A stretch of DNA of 64,000 bases from Halorientalis persicus (GCF_900110215.1 NZ_FOCX01000002.1:186001-250000); one strand, 5' to 3'; positions 8,575 to 16,994 are shown, counted from the stretch's first letter. Notes: generated by a model not told the origin, from the letters alone. Made by a program: numbers and translations.

Positions 8575-9396
8575 ATGCTGGAGCTGGAACACGAGTTCCG
8601 CGTCGTCGACGTTCACGTCCGGCTGGAACCCGACGAGTCGCGACGCTCCGACGGCCGGACGGGAGATCCCGAGACCATCGAGCGGGAGATGCACCAGGCC
8701 GGGGTCGTCCGGTCGGTCGTGTTCCCGGGTTCGCGGGACGGCAGTTATCTCAAGGTCAACAACGCCGTCGCTCGGATGAGCGTCGGGCGCTCGTTCGTCG
8801 CGTTCGCCCGGATCAACGGGGCCCGGGACGCCGGATCGAGTGCGGGCGCGCGCCTGCGCAACCTCGCCAGTTCCCGCGAGGACCACCACACCTCGCCCGA
8901 GGACGTGGAACAGTACGCCTACGACGACCGCTTCGCCGGGTTCAAGCTCCACCCTGCGGCCGACGGCCTCCCCGACGAGGAAGTGCTGGAACGGCTCGCC
9001 GACGTTGGCCTCCCGGTGCTGGTCCACGCCGGCCGGCAGTTCCCGCCCCGGGCCGTCGCCGACCACCTGCTGGACTACGAGTTCCCCGTGATCGTCGAAC
9101 ACTTCGGCGGCTACCCGCTCGACCGCGAGTTGATCGCGGACGGCATCGCCCTGCTCGATCGCTGGGAGTCCTGCTTCCTCGACACGAGTTTCGTCCGCTT
9201 TCGCACGCCGCTGGAACGGGCGATCATGGAACACCCCGACCGGATCTGCTTCGGCAGCGGCGCACCGGCCACCCACCCCGACGTGGGCCTCATGGAGATT
9301 CTCACGCTGGACGTGCCCGAAGACGCCATGCGGAAGGTGTTCTCGAAGAACCCCTCCCGGGTCGTCCCGGAACTGTCCTCGTCGGGCGGCGAGTGA
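8575..9396 (+). CDS. Amidohydrolase-fold protein with altered metal-ligand motifs
   Basis: A 273-residue TIM-barrel protein of the amidohydrolase superfamily (amidohydrolase-related type). It shows the usual strand landmarks: VVDVHV, GFKLHP, VLVHAGR, VIVEHFGGYP and CFGSGAP. In active relatives the first motif is DxHxH and the last is GSDxP. Here the second His of the first motif is Arg and the late Asp is Gly. Catalysis may be changed or lost, and the substrate cannot be predicted. ATG 8575 was preferred to an in-frame start at 8476 because homology-like sequence begins here and a TATA-like GTTATTA lies about 28 bases upstream. Confidence 0.75.
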   Translation: MLELEHEFRVVDVHVRLEPDESRRSDGRTGDPETIEREMHQAGVVRSVVFPGSRDGSYLKVNNAVARMSVGRSFVAFARINGARDAGSSAGARLRNLASSREDHHTSPEDVEQYAYDDRFAGFKLHPAADGLPDEEVLERLADVGLPVLVHAGRQFPPRAVADHLLDYEFPVIVEHFGGYPLDRELIADGIALLDRWESCFLDTSFVRFRTPLERAIMEHPDRICFGSGAPATHPDVGLMEILTLDVPEDAMRKVFSKNPSRVVPELSSSGGE

Positions 9397-9449
9397 ACTC
9401 CATCGCTCCGTCCGTCTCGTAGTGTTTATCACTGACACCTGCAGAGAGG

Positions 9450-10952
9450 GTGACAGTGGGTGGGCACATCGACTGGCGAAACCGGTACGTGCTAGCCCTG
9501 GCTGGCGTCGTCGCCCTCGGAGCCGCCCTCCGGCTGTACGGCCTCGGCGTCGAGAGTATCTGGGTCGACGAGGCGATCACACTCCGGTTCGTCACGAACC
9601 ACGGCCCCCTCGAACTCCTGTGGGTCATCCCCAGCAAGCAACCCCACCTCCCGCCGTACTACGTCTTCCTCGATTTCTGGGTCACGGCCGTCGGGACGAG
9701 CGCGACCGCCGTTCGCTTCCCCTCCGCAGTCTTCGGGATCGTCTCGCTACCACTCCTGTACCTGCTGGGCCGTGAGCTGTTCGACAGGGAGACCGGGCTG
9801 GTCGCGACACTCGTGTTCGCCGTCGCCCCGTTCCAGCTCTACTACGCCCAGGAGACGCGGATGTACAGCCTGTGGACGGTGCTGACGCTCCTCTCGTTTC
9901 TCGCCTTCCTGTGGCTCCGACGGCGGCCGACCCGTCGGCTGGCCGCGGGCTACGTCGTCGCGACACTTTCGACCGCCGCCGTCCACCCGTTCGGCCTGTT
10001 CGTCGTCGTCGCCCAGGGGCTCGTCCTCCTGATCGAGCGCCTGCTGGCCGGCGACGGGCTCACGCTCGACGGGCTGACGGCCCTCGAACGGGCTCAGGCG
10101 GCCTGCTGGGCGTTGCTCGCGCCGATCCTCGTCGTCGGCATCCTGAAGGTCGAGTCGGCCGTCGTGGGGTTCAACTTCATCTCCCCGCCGGGCCCCGGAC
10201 GGGTCACCGGCACCGTGGTGGAATACTTCACGACCGCGGGCGGGACGGCCGAACTGGCAGTCGGGTCGCTGGTCGCCGTCGGTGTCGCACTCGCGCTCCG
10301 GGCGCGACCGCTCGGGCGCGAGCGTCACCTGCTCGTCGTCTGGGCACTCGTGCCGATCCTCGGGCTGGTCGCGGTCTCGTACCTGGTGACGCCGCTGTTC
10401 TGGGACCGGTACACGATCACGGCGTCGCCAGCGTGGATCCTGCTCGCGGCCCGCGGGTTCACGAGCCTCGCCCGCGACCGGTTGCCCCTCGGTCTCGAAC
10501 GCCGTCACGTCGGCTACGCACTGGCCGGCCTGCTGGTCGTCTCGATCCTGCCGGCGACCGTGCACTACCACACGACCGACGAGAAAGAACAGTGGGACGA
10601 GGCCGTCCCCGACCTCGAAACAGCCGCGGAATCGGACGATCTGGTCCTGGTGATCGACCGGGCGGGGCTGTCGGCGTTCGAGTACTACCGGACGCGAGGC
10701 GACATCACCGTCCGACCGATCCACGCCGGGTGGCGGGCGAACGGGAGCTACGTCACGCCCAACGCGACGCTCCGGAACGTGACCGCCGGCCACGACCGGG
10801 TGTGGCTCGTCCTGACACACCTCTGGTTCCTGCCGGGCGAGCGCCAGCGGATGCTGGACGTGGCGGGCGAGGGGCGGCAGGTGGTCCGCCACCGGGAGTA
10901 CGAGAGTATCGAGGTCTATCTGCTGGCAAACCGGACTCAGCGCCAGTCGTAG
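9450..10952 (+). CDS. Integral-membrane glycosyltransferase, GT39/PMT-like family
   Basis: A 500-residue multi-spanning membrane protein of the GT-C fold. The first extracellular loop carries the acidic motif WVDEA near residue 38, and a later segment reads YYAQETRMYSL, both typical of the dolichyl-phosphate-mannose-dependent (PMT_2/GT39) group. About ten hydrophobic spans precede a soluble C-terminal domain of about 120 residues. It probably moves sugar from a lipid carrier to protein or lipid on the outer membrane face. The GTG start at 9450 fits a TATA-like TGTTTATCA at about 9423-9431. Its 3' end overlaps the convergent glycosyltransferase by 16 bases. Confidence 0.85.
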   Translation: MTVGGHIDWRNRYVLALAGVVALGAALRLYGLGVESIWVDEAITLRFVTNHGPLELLWVIPSKQPHLPPYYVFLDFWVTAVGTSATAVRFPSAVFGIVSLPLLYLLGRELFDRETGLVATLVFAVAPFQLYYAQETRMYSLWTVLTLLSFLAFLWLRRRPTRRLAAGYVVATLSTAAVHPFGLFVVVAQGLVLLIERLLAGDGLTLDGLTALERAQAACWALLAPILVVGILKVESAVVGFNFISPPGPGRVTGTVVEYFTTAGGTAELAVGSLVAVGVALALRARPLGRERHLLVVWALVPILGLVAVSYLVTPLFWDRYTITASPAWILLAARGFTSLARDRLPLGLERRHVGYALAGLLVVSILPATVHYHTTDEKEQWDEAVPDLETAAESDDLVLVIDRAGLSAFEYYRTRGDITVRPIHAGWRANGSYVTPNATLRNVTAGHDRVWLVLTHLWFLPGERQRMLDVAGEGRQVVRHREYESIEVYLLANRTQRQS

Positions 10953-11839
10953 ACGGACACGGCGCGGTCGGTGCGGTCGGCCCGGCCGTTTGGGTTGCGC
11001 GCGGCCGTTCGGTCGCGCCACCGGGCACGGACGCCGTCTTTGAGCCCGACGGCGAGGCCCGACAGCACGTCCCGGCCGTTGCCGAACCACTGTGACGGTT
11101 CGATGGAGCCGCCGGCGACCGCCCGGAGCCCACCACCGGCGTCGCGAACGGCGTGGCCGACCAGCCGACGGAGCACGGTCGGCCGGACGCCGTAGTTCTT
11201 CGCCAGCCGGTAGGCCAGCGAGCGGTACTTCCAGCGCCAGTCGGTGTCGGTCACGCCACCGTCGGTGCCGTACTCGCCGCGGACCGACATATCGCCGCGC
11301 CAGGTCACCTCGAAGTCCTGCCCGGCCAGTCGGTGGGCCACGTCGCGCGCGCCACCGGTGCGGAGGTACTCGTCGAACCCGTCGATAGCGTCGAGTGCCG
11401 CCCGGGTGAAGGCGGCGTTGTCGCCGTTGAAGTAGGTAACCGTGCGGCCCTTGATGCTCGTTGACTCGACGCTCTCGGTCGTCATCCCGGCTTTGAGTTC
11501 CTGGTGGGTCGGGCCCGAGACGACATCGGCGGTCTCGATGCCGGCTGCAAGCGCCGACTGCCACTCGGGTTCGACGGCCAGTTCGTGGTTGACGAAGGCG
11601 ACGACGTCGCCGCTGGCCCGGTCGAGACCGGCGTTGCGCGCCACGTTGAGCCGGCGGTCGGCGATCTCGACCAGCAGATCCACGTCGGCGCGGTCCCGAA
11701 CCATCCCCGTCGTCCCGTCCGAGGACGGACCGTTGACCACGACGATCTCGGCGTCGGACGCGTGGTCGGCGAGGGCGTCTAAACAGCCCGCGAGCCGGTC
11801 GCGTCCGTTGAGTGTCGGGACGACCACCGAGAGATCCAT
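10937..11839 (-). CDS. Family 2 glycosyltransferase (GT-A fold)
   Basis: A 300-residue cytoplasmic glycosyltransferase. The N-terminus (LSVVVPTLNGRDRLAGCLDAL) is a textbook GT2 start. The NDP-sugar site contains VVNGPSSDGT, then NVARNAGLDRASGD, and an FVNHE segment stands where the DxD motif would be. It pairs tail-to-tail with the membrane GT39-type enzyme, consistent with a surface glycan or N-glycosylation role, but the sugar and acceptor cannot be told. A T-rich element (minus strand about 11864-11873) about 28 bases upstream of the ATG is probably the promoter. Confidence 0.87.
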   Translation of the reverse strand: MDLSVVVPTLNGRDRLAGCLDALADHASDAEIVVVNGPSSDGTTGMVRDRADVDLLVEIADRRLNVARNAGLDRASGDVVAFVNHELAVEPEWQSALAAGIETADVVSGPTHQELKAGMTTESVESTSIKGRTVTYFNGDNAAFTRAALDAIDGFDEYLRTGGARDVAHRLAGQDFEVTWRGDMSVRGEYGTDGGVTDTDWRWKYRSLAYRLAKNYGVRPTVLRRLVGHAVRDAGGGLRAVAGGSIEPSQWFGNGRDVLSGLAVGLKDGVRARWRDRTAARNPNGRADRTDRAVSVYDWR

Positions 11840-11879
11840 ACTCCCCGTTCCCCGCCGGACCCCTAAAAAACTCGTGCCG

Positions 11880-12587
11880 TCAGGGGACGCGGGTGTGCCA
11901 ATACGAGACCGACGCCAGGCGCTTGCCCAGCGGCGAACTGATCAGCGTGGTGTCGATGTCCCGAAACACGCTGGCCAACTCGTTGGGAATCTCGCGGTAG
12001 AGCCCGTACGGGAACGCGAAGTCGTGATCGTCGTCCACGAGGTGGAGACCGGCGCTGTCGAGCAGTCGGGACACTTCCCAGCGCGAGTAGAGCCGCGAGC
12101 CCATCGGGAGAGCCCAGTTGTACAGCGAGCGCGTGGTGAAGCGATTGAACGTGTCGAAGAAGACCTGGTTGCGCGAGACCCGCCGCATCTCGCTCAAAAA
12201 GGAGGCCGGCTGGTCGGCCAGATGGAAGAATCGCATCGCGATCACCGAGTCGAAACTGTCGTCGGGGAACGGCAGCCGGCCGGCGTCGCCCCGCATCAGG
12301 TCCATGTTCTCCGCGACGCCCGCGCGCTCGGCTTTCTCCCGGCCCTGCTGGAGCATCGGCCCGGAGATGTCGAGTCCGACGACGTTCGCCCCGCGCTCGG
12401 CCAGCATGACCGTGAACCGTCCGGTCCCGCAGGCGATCTCCAGCACGTCCCTGTCCTCGACCGGCCCGATCGCGTCAAGCACGGCCTGTTTCTCCCGCCG
12501 ATCGATGAGCCGTCCCCCCCGTGAGAACCGTTTCTCCTCGTACTCCTCGGCGATATCGTCCTCCTGATACCACTCCTGTCCCTTCAC
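11880..12587 (-). CDS. Class I SAM-dependent methyltransferase
   Basis: A 235-residue Rossmann-fold methyltransferase. The SAM-binding motif I reads VLEIACGTGRF, with VVGLDIS as motif II and DSVIAMRFFHL as a later motif. It resembles the UbiE/COQ5-like small-molecule group but also has a C-terminal extension, and the substrate is unknown. A GTG start at 12587 was chosen. The TATA-like TTTTATGG (minus strand about 12615-12622) lies about 30 bases upstream, and the longer reading from 12821 would add low-complexity, AT-rich sequence that does not look coding. Confidence 0.8.
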   Translation of the reverse strand: MKGQEWYQEDDIAEEYEEKRFSRGGRLIDRREKQAVLDAIGPVEDRDVLEIACGTGRFTVMLAERGANVVGLDISGPMLQQGREKAERAGVAENMDLMRGDAGRLPFPDDSFDSVIAMRFFHLADQPASFLSEMRRVSRNQVFFDTFNRFTTRSLYNWALPMGSRLYSRWEVSRLLDSAGLHLVDDDHDFAFPYGLYREIPNELASVFRDIDTTLISSPLGKRLASVSYWHTRVP

Positions 12588-12861
12588 GGTTTGTGCCTGA
12601 TTGCGACTCGCAGTCCATAAAACGATACTGAAACGCATCGCGCGACCGCGCCAAAAGTCCCGTAATAGTAAACACACCAATACGTCTGTATCCGAACCAG
12701 AAATCGACCGACCGGAACCGACGGACGGAGGGGCGTTATCGATTCCGGCAATTTGTGTCGGCAGACTTTGTATAAGGATGCATAATACGCACTTATTTGT
12801 TCCTATTGTTTTGTCATACATATAGCCAAGTTTTACCCGTCGTGTTCGGCCACGTGCAGGT
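12588..12861. other. AT-rich divergent intergenic region
   Basis: This 274-base region is much richer in A and T than its neighbours (12640-12840). It holds TATA-like elements for the methyltransferase (minus strand, about 12615-12622) and for the small HTH gene (plus strand, AAGTTTTAC at about 12829-12837). I see no further gene in it. Confidence 0.6.
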
Positions 12862-13149
12862 ATGAGTACGACGCCGGACGAAAGTACGCACGCGGAGAAC
12901 AGTGAGGAGAGTCCACTTGCAGATCCGGATTTCCGCGAGCGGTTGCGCGAGCTTCCGCCGAGCGCGAAGCTCGTCGCGAAGGTACTGGAGGGTGACGCAC
13001 CGCTCTCGCAGGGGCAACTCGCCGAGGAGTCGCTGCTGCCCGATCGGACGGTACGCTACGCGCTGAACCGGCTGGAAGAATCCGACCTCGTGGGATCGCG
13101 GTACAGCTTCCACGACGCGCGCAAGCAGGTCTACTACCTGAGTCACTGA
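12862..13149 (+). CDS. Small winged-helix (MarR/TrmB-like) transcriptional regulator
   Basis: A 95-residue DNA-binding protein. After an acidic, disordered N-terminus of about 25 residues, a winged helix covers about 32-95. The helices contain SAKLVAKVLEG, then QGQLAEESLLPDRTVRYALNRLEESDLV, and a short wing ends in QVYYL. This pattern fits haloarchaeal MarR-like regulators. The target is unknown. The leaderless start at 12862 is supported by an upstream TATA-like element. It is divergent from the methyltransferase and could regulate it. Confidence 0.8.
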   Translation: MSTTPDESTHAENSEESPLADPDFRERLRELPPSAKLVAKVLEGDAPLSQGQLAEESLLPDRTVRYALNRLEESDLVGSRYSFHDARKQVYYLSH

Positions 13150-13188
13150 CCGCAGGCTCTTTTGCCCGGCGTACCTCAGGGGTGGGGT

Positions 13189-13962
13189 ATGGACGTTTCC
13201 CGGGTCCCCGTCGACACCGCCACGCGCGGCCCCGGCGGCGCGACGAACGCGTATCTGCTCGGCAGCGACGACGCCCTCCTGATCGATCCGGCCGCCCGGA
13301 CCGACGCCCTCGACGAGGCCGTCCCAGACGCAGATCCGTCCCACGTCGCAGTGACACATCACCACCCGGATCACGTCGGTGCGGTCGCGGAGTACGCCGA
13401 TGCCTGCGACGCGACCCTGTGGGCACGCGCCGGTCGCGCCGACGGCTTCGAGCGAGCCACCGGCCGCACGCCCGACCGCACGTTTCGCCCCGGCGACCGG
13501 ATCGAGACGGACGACGGCCCGGTCGAGATCGTCGATACGCCCGGCCACGCACAGGAACACGTCGCGTTCACGTGGGATCGGGGCGCGGTCGTCGGCGACC
13601 TGGCGGTCGCGGCCGGCAGCGTCGTCGTCGGTGCGCCGGAGGGTGATATGCGCGCGTACCTGACGAGCCTCCGCAGACTCCACGCTCGTGGCTTCGCGAC
13701 GCTGTACCCCGGCCACGGCCCTGTGATCGACGATCCCGACGCGACGCTCGCCAGGCTGATCGACCACCGGCTCGACCGCGAGCGGACGGTCCGGCGGGCC
13801 GTGGCAGAGGGCGCTCGGACGGTCGAGGAAGTCCTCGACGGGGCCTACGACAAGGACCTCACCGGCGTTCGCGACCTCGCGCGTGCGACCGTGCGCGCTC
13901 ACCTCGAAAAGTTGGCCGTCGAGGGCGACCTCGACTTCGACGGCGAGCGGGCCGAGCCCTAA
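13189..13962 (+). CDS. MBL-fold metallo-hydrolase (glyoxalase II / LACTB2-like)
   Basis: A 257-residue cytoplasmic metallo-beta-lactamase-fold hydrolase. The metal-binding motif THHHPDH (residues 56-62) is intact. Later ligands are seen in DTPGHAQEH, VVGD and YPGHGPVI. The C-terminal ~70 residues look like the winged-helix tail seen in LACTB2-type hydrolases (RARATVRAHLEKL-like helix). A thioester or RNA substrate is possible. ATG 13189 was chosen rather than the TTG at 13162. Its stop codon overlaps that of the convergent MoxR gene. Confidence 0.88.
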   Translation: MDVSRVPVDTATRGPGGATNAYLLGSDDALLIDPAARTDALDEAVPDADPSHVAVTHHHPDHVGAVAEYADACDATLWARAGRADGFERATGRTPDRTFRPGDRIETDDGPVEIVDTPGHAQEHVAFTWDRGAVVGDLAVAAGSVVVGAPEGDMRAYLTSLRRLHARGFATLYPGHGPVIDDPDATLARLIDHRLDRERTVRRAVAEGARTVEEVLDGAYDKDLTGVRDLARATVRAHLEKLAVEGDLDFDGERAEP

Positions 13963-14906
13963 ACTGTCGGCACCGGAATCTCGTCGAGGATCCCCTGGAC
14001 GATGCTCTCCTTCTGCACGTCGTCGACGCGCGCGTCGGGCGTGAGGACCAGCCGGTGGGCGAGCGTCGGTTCGGCGACCCACTTCACGTCGTCGGGCGTG
14101 ACGAACTCCCGGCCCTCGATCACGGCGCGGGCGCGGGCGCTCTCGAACAGCCGCTGAGTTCCGCGGGGCGAGACACCCACCTCGACCCGTCGGTCGTCAC
14201 GGGTCGCGCGGGCGATGGCCGCCATGTAGTCGAGCAGGTCGTCCTCGACGCGGACGGCCTCGGGCGCTTGCCGGACGGCCTCCACGTCACCGGGGGCCAG
14301 CACGGACTCGACGGTCGGGCTGAGGGCGTCTCGGCCGCGGCGGCGCTTCAGCAGTTCCACTTCGCCGTCCTCGTCGGGGTAGCCGATGGCGGTCTTGACG
14401 GCGAAGCGGTCGACCTGCGCTTCGGGCAACTCGAAGGTTCCTTCCATCTCGACGGGGTTCTGGGTCGCCATGACGAAGAACGGCTGGGGGAGCTGGTGGG
14501 TCTCGCCGTCGACGGTGACCTGGCCCTCTTCCATGGCCTCCAGCAGCGCCGACTGGGTCTTCGGCGGGGCGCGGTTGATCTCGTCCGCGAGGACGACGTT
14601 GGCGAAGATGGGGCCGTCGGCGAACTCGAAGGTGCGGTCGCGTTCGTTGTAGACGTTCGTGCCGGTCACGTCCGAGGGGAGGAGGTCGGGCGTGAACTGC
14701 ACACGCGAAAAGGAGAGCCCGAGCGCCGTGGCGACGCTTCGGGCGGTGAGGGTCTTGCCGGTGCCGGGCACGTCTTCCATGAGGACGTGGCCGCGGGCGA
14801 CGATACCGAGGAGGACTGTTTCGAGGAACTCGTCGTCGGCGACGACGGCCGATCCGACCTCCTCGCGAACCGATTCCAGGGCGGAGCTCGCTTCGGGGAT
14901 CTCCAT
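13959..14906 (-). CDS. moxR: MoxR family AAA+ ATPase
   Basis: A 315-residue MoxR-type AAA+ ATPase. Walker A is EDVPGTGKT (residues 44-52), Walker B is ADEINRAPPKTQ (from 107), sensor 1 is FFVMATQNPVE, and GVSPRG marks the later sensor region. MoxR proteins act as chaperones for metal insertion or for VWA-domain partners. In many haloarchaea the next genes encode DUF58/VWA proteins, but none lies downstream here. ATG 14906 gives the usual family N-terminus, and a longer in-frame reading from 15065 would run into the tRNA. Confidence 0.92.
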   Translation of the reverse strand: MEIPEASSALESVREEVGSAVVADDEFLETVLLGIVARGHVLMEDVPGTGKTLTARSVATALGLSFSRVQFTPDLLPSDVTGTNVYNERDRTFEFADGPIFANVVLADEINRAPPKTQSALLEAMEEGQVTVDGETHQLPQPFFVMATQNPVEMEGTFELPEAQVDRFAVKTAIGYPDEDGEVELLKRRRGRDALSPTVESVLAPGDVEAVRQAPEAVRVEDDLLDYMAAIARATRDDRRVEVGVSPRGTQRLFESARARAVIEGREFVTPDDVKWVAEPTLAHRLVLTPDARVDDVQKESIVQGILDEIPVPTV

Positions 14907-15011
14907 GTCCGATCCATCCACGTCGCCGCATTTAGTGGTTGGGTCGCTGAAAGATCGCTCCGTCTTCCGAATCGAAACGGATAAAGACCAACCGGCAAAA
15001 CGTTGGAGTGA

Positions 15012-15096
15012 GCCGAGGTAGCCTAGCCTGGCCAAGGCGGTTGCTTCGAGAGCAACTGTCCTCACGGACTCAGGAGTTCAAATCTCCTCCTCGGCG
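15012..15096 (+). tRNA. tRNA-Ser (anticodon CGA)
   Basis: A class II tRNA that folds completely. The acceptor GCCGAGG (15012-15018) pairs with CCTCGGC (15089-15095), with discriminator G at 15096. The anticodon stem GTTGC/GCAAC encloses the loop TTCGAGA with anticodon CGA, which reads UCG serine codons. A long variable arm GTCC/GGAC follows. The T arm is AGGAG-TTCAAAT-CTCCT. There is no intron and the CCA end is not encoded. Copies of its 3' half recur downstream. Confidence 0.95.
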
Positions 15097-15101
15097 TCAT
15101 T

Positions 15102-15147
15102 TTCGCGGCGCAATACGGTGAGCGAAGCGAACCGTCAGCGCCGCGAA
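15102..15147. repeat. Long inverted repeat just after tRNA-Ser
   Basis: TTCGCGGCGC (15102-15111) pairs perfectly with GCGCCGCGAA (15138-15147). Inside it ACGGT (15115-15119) pairs with ACCGT (15131-15135) around a short loop. It could be a tRNA terminator/processing hairpin or part of a repeated module. Confidence 0.75.
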
Positions 15148-15154
15148 TGACCCG

Positions 15155-15168
15155 CAGGAGATTTGAAT
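15155..15168 (-). repeat. Inverted partial copy of the tRNA-Ser T arm
   Basis: The minus strand reads ATTCAAATCTCCTG, matching the T-loop and 3' T-stem of the tRNA-Ser gene at 15077-15088. Confidence 0.6.
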
Positions 15169-15198
15169 CAGGGAGTGGAGCGAAGCGGAACGACCGTG

Positions 15199-15220
15199 GT
15201 TCAAATCTCCTCCTCGGCGT
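15199..15220 (+). repeat. Direct repeat of the tRNA-Ser 3' end, copy 2
   Basis: It matches the T loop, T stem and 3' acceptor strand of tRNA-Ser (15076-15096 in the gene), ending in TCGGCGT. It has no 5' half and cannot form a tRNA. It looks like an attachment-site or duplication scar. Confidence 0.8.
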
Positions 15221-15333
15221 TTTCCACGAGCCAACACGGCGAGTGAAAACGCCGTCGAGCGATTTGAGCAGACGAGTCGCAGCCCCGGAACGGCCGAGCG
15301 GAGCGAGGCCGCACGCCCGGAACGTCTCGGCGT

Positions 15334-15363
15334 GTTCAAATCCCCGCCTCGGCGTCATTTTCG
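15334..15363 (+). repeat. Direct repeat of the tRNA-Ser 3' end, copy 3
   Basis: It begins GTTCAAAT, has CCCCGCC in place of CTCCTCC, then returns to the gene sequence through GGCGTCATTTTCG. The match extends beyond the tRNA into its flank (15096-15105). It therefore carries more than an att core. Confidence 0.75.
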
Positions 15364-15477
15364 AGGGACGGCGAGTGACGTGCGCCGCGGAGGAAGACCA
15401 CTCGGTTCCGCCACCGCTTTTCAAAAACCCACGAAGGGAGGCGGTGTAATCAAGCGGCGGCGTGCGTATGTGATGGC

Positions 15478-16806
15478 ATGGCAAAGACAGATGCGGGTGG
15501 GCCGGAGGGGCCGGACGGCTGGCCGGTCGTCGGCAACACCTTCCAGTTCGCGCGCGATCCGTTCGCGTTCTACGAGCGGTGTGCGGACTTCGGGGACGTA
15601 GTGCCCTACGAGGTCGGCGGGATGACGTTCTACCTCGTCACCCACCCCGAAGACATCGAGCGAGTTCTCTCGACGGATCACCGCAAGTTCGAGAAGGGAG
15701 CCTTCCAGCGCGAACAGTTGAGCGGCGTCCTCGGCGAGGGGTTGCTGACGAGCGAGGGCGAGCGGTGGCGCGAGCAGCGCCAGCGCATCCAGCCCACCTT
15801 CGGGCCGGAGAAGATCGACTCGTACGTCGAGGTCATGACCGACTGTGCCCAGCAGGCCGGCAGGCGATGGTGGGACGGGCGACAGATCGCGGTCGACGAC
15901 GAGATGCGCCGCATCACCGTCCAGATACTCGCGCGGTCGCTGTTCGGGACCGACATCAGCGACCACGTCGAGACCATCGCGGACGCGATGGGCGACATCG
16001 GCGCCCAGGCCGAAGCGCCGGCGGCGACGGCCCTGCTCCCGGAGTGGCTCCCGACGCCGTGGGACCGCCGGGCCCAGCGTGGCGTCGACGCCATCGACGG
16101 CGTGATCGAGGACCTGATCGAGCGCCGGCGGGGCGACGCCGAGGGGCGGGACGACCTGCTCTCGACGCTCCTGGTGGCTCACGACGATGGCGAGATCACC
16201 CGGGGGACGCTCCGAGACCAACTCGTCACGTTCCTGCTTGCGGGTCACGAGACGACCTCGCTGGCGCTGACCTACACCTGGTACCTGCTGGCGGAGAATC
16301 CAGCGGTCCGAGAGCGGTTACACGACGAGATCGACGACGTACTCGGCGATGCGGTCCCGACGATGGCGGACCTCGGAGACCTGTCCTACACCGAGCAGGT
16401 CGTGACCGAGGCGATGCGGTACTACCCGCCAGTGCACCGGGTCGTCCGCGAGGCCAGCGAGGACGTGCAGTTGCGCGGCCGGGCCGTCGAGGCAGGGTCG
16501 ATCCTCACGATGCCTCAGTGGATCGTCCATCGGGACGCACGGTGGTACGACGACCCCCTGAAGTTCCGGCCCGAGCGGTGGGTCGAGGACCGTGACCGCC
16601 CGGAGTACGCGTACTTCCCGTTCGGCGGCGGGCCGCGGCGCTGTATCGGGATGCGCTTCGCGAAGCTAGAGGCACAGCTCATCCTCGCGACACTGGCCAG
16701 AAATTTTCGGCTAGAACTGGTCGGCGACGGCGGGCCGCTGGACCTCACGTCGGGCGTGACCGCATCGCCGACCGAATCCGTCGAGATGGTGCCCCGGGTA
16801 CGCTGA
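15478..16806 (+). CDS. Cytochrome P450
   Basis: A 442-residue soluble haem-thiolate monooxygenase. The I-helix motif AGHETT lies at 255-260, the K-helix ExxR (EAMR) at 311-314, PERW at 365-368, and the haem loop FPFGGGPRRCIG has its Cys ligand at 389. The general look is that of the haloarchaeal CYP174-like group. The substrate (possibly a carotenoid or fatty acid) cannot be inferred. The redox partner is not adjacent. ATG 15478 gives the normal N-terminus with its proline-rich WPVVGN motif. Confidence 0.95.
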   Translation: MAKTDAGGPEGPDGWPVVGNTFQFARDPFAFYERCADFGDVVPYEVGGMTFYLVTHPEDIERVLSTDHRKFEKGAFQREQLSGVLGEGLLTSEGERWREQRQRIQPTFGPEKIDSYVEVMTDCAQQAGRRWWDGRQIAVDDEMRRITVQILARSLFGTDISDHVETIADAMGDIGAQAEAPAATALLPEWLPTPWDRRAQRGVDAIDGVIEDLIERRRGDAEGRDDLLSTLLVAHDDGEITRGTLRDQLVTFLLAGHETTSLALTYTWYLLAENPAVRERLHDEIDDVLGDAVPTMADLGDLSYTEQVVTEAMRYYPPVHRVVREASEDVQLRGRAVEAGSILTMPQWIVHRDARWYDDPLKFRPERWVEDRDRPEYAYFPFGGGPRRCIGMRFAKLEAQLILATLARNFRLELVGDGGPLDLTSGVTASPTESVEMVPRVR

Positions 16807-16811
16807 CGACG

Positions 16812-16989
16812 CTCACTTCGTTCGGCCCGCCGCGCCCTGCTCGCGGGTCGTTCCGCCTCCCCGCTCGCCCTCTCTCCGCGGCTCCTCACTTCGTTCGGCC
16901 AGCCGCGCCCTGCTCGCGGGTCGTTCCGCCTCCCCGCTCGCCCTCTCTCCGCGGCTCCTCACTTCGTTCGGCCAGCCGCGCCCTGCTCG
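16812..16989. repeat. 73-bp tandem repeat, about 2.4 copies
   Basis: The unit begins CTCACTTCGTTCGGC and recurs at 16812, 16885 and 16958, an exact 73-base period. Copies 1 and 2 are nearly identical and the third is truncated before the end of the small membrane-protein gene. There are no unique spacers, so this is not CRISPR. It fills almost the whole gap between the P450 and the convergent gene. Confidence 0.9.
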
Positions 16990-16994
16990 CAGGC

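Larger units (their letters stand above)
15097..15477. other. 381-base non-coding stretch with repeats of the tRNA-Ser 3' end
   Basis: No convincing gene lies here. Short open frames on the minus strand simply translate the tRNA-derived repeats. The region contains a long hairpin, one inverted and two direct copies of the tRNA-Ser 3' end, and sequence leading to the P450 promoter. Each repeat is listed separately. Confidence 0.7.

Noticed and set aside
9747-11564. 605-codon minus-strand frame over both glycosyltransferases
   Set aside because: Runs antisense through one real gene and out of frame through another; translation is low-complexity.
15062-15484. Short minus-strand proteins containing TPRRRFEL-like phrases
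   Set aside because: They are translations of the tRNA-Ser 3'-end repeats, not genes.
16812-16989. Possible CRISPR array
   Set aside because: The units are contiguous 73-base copies with no unique spacers and no cas genes nearby.
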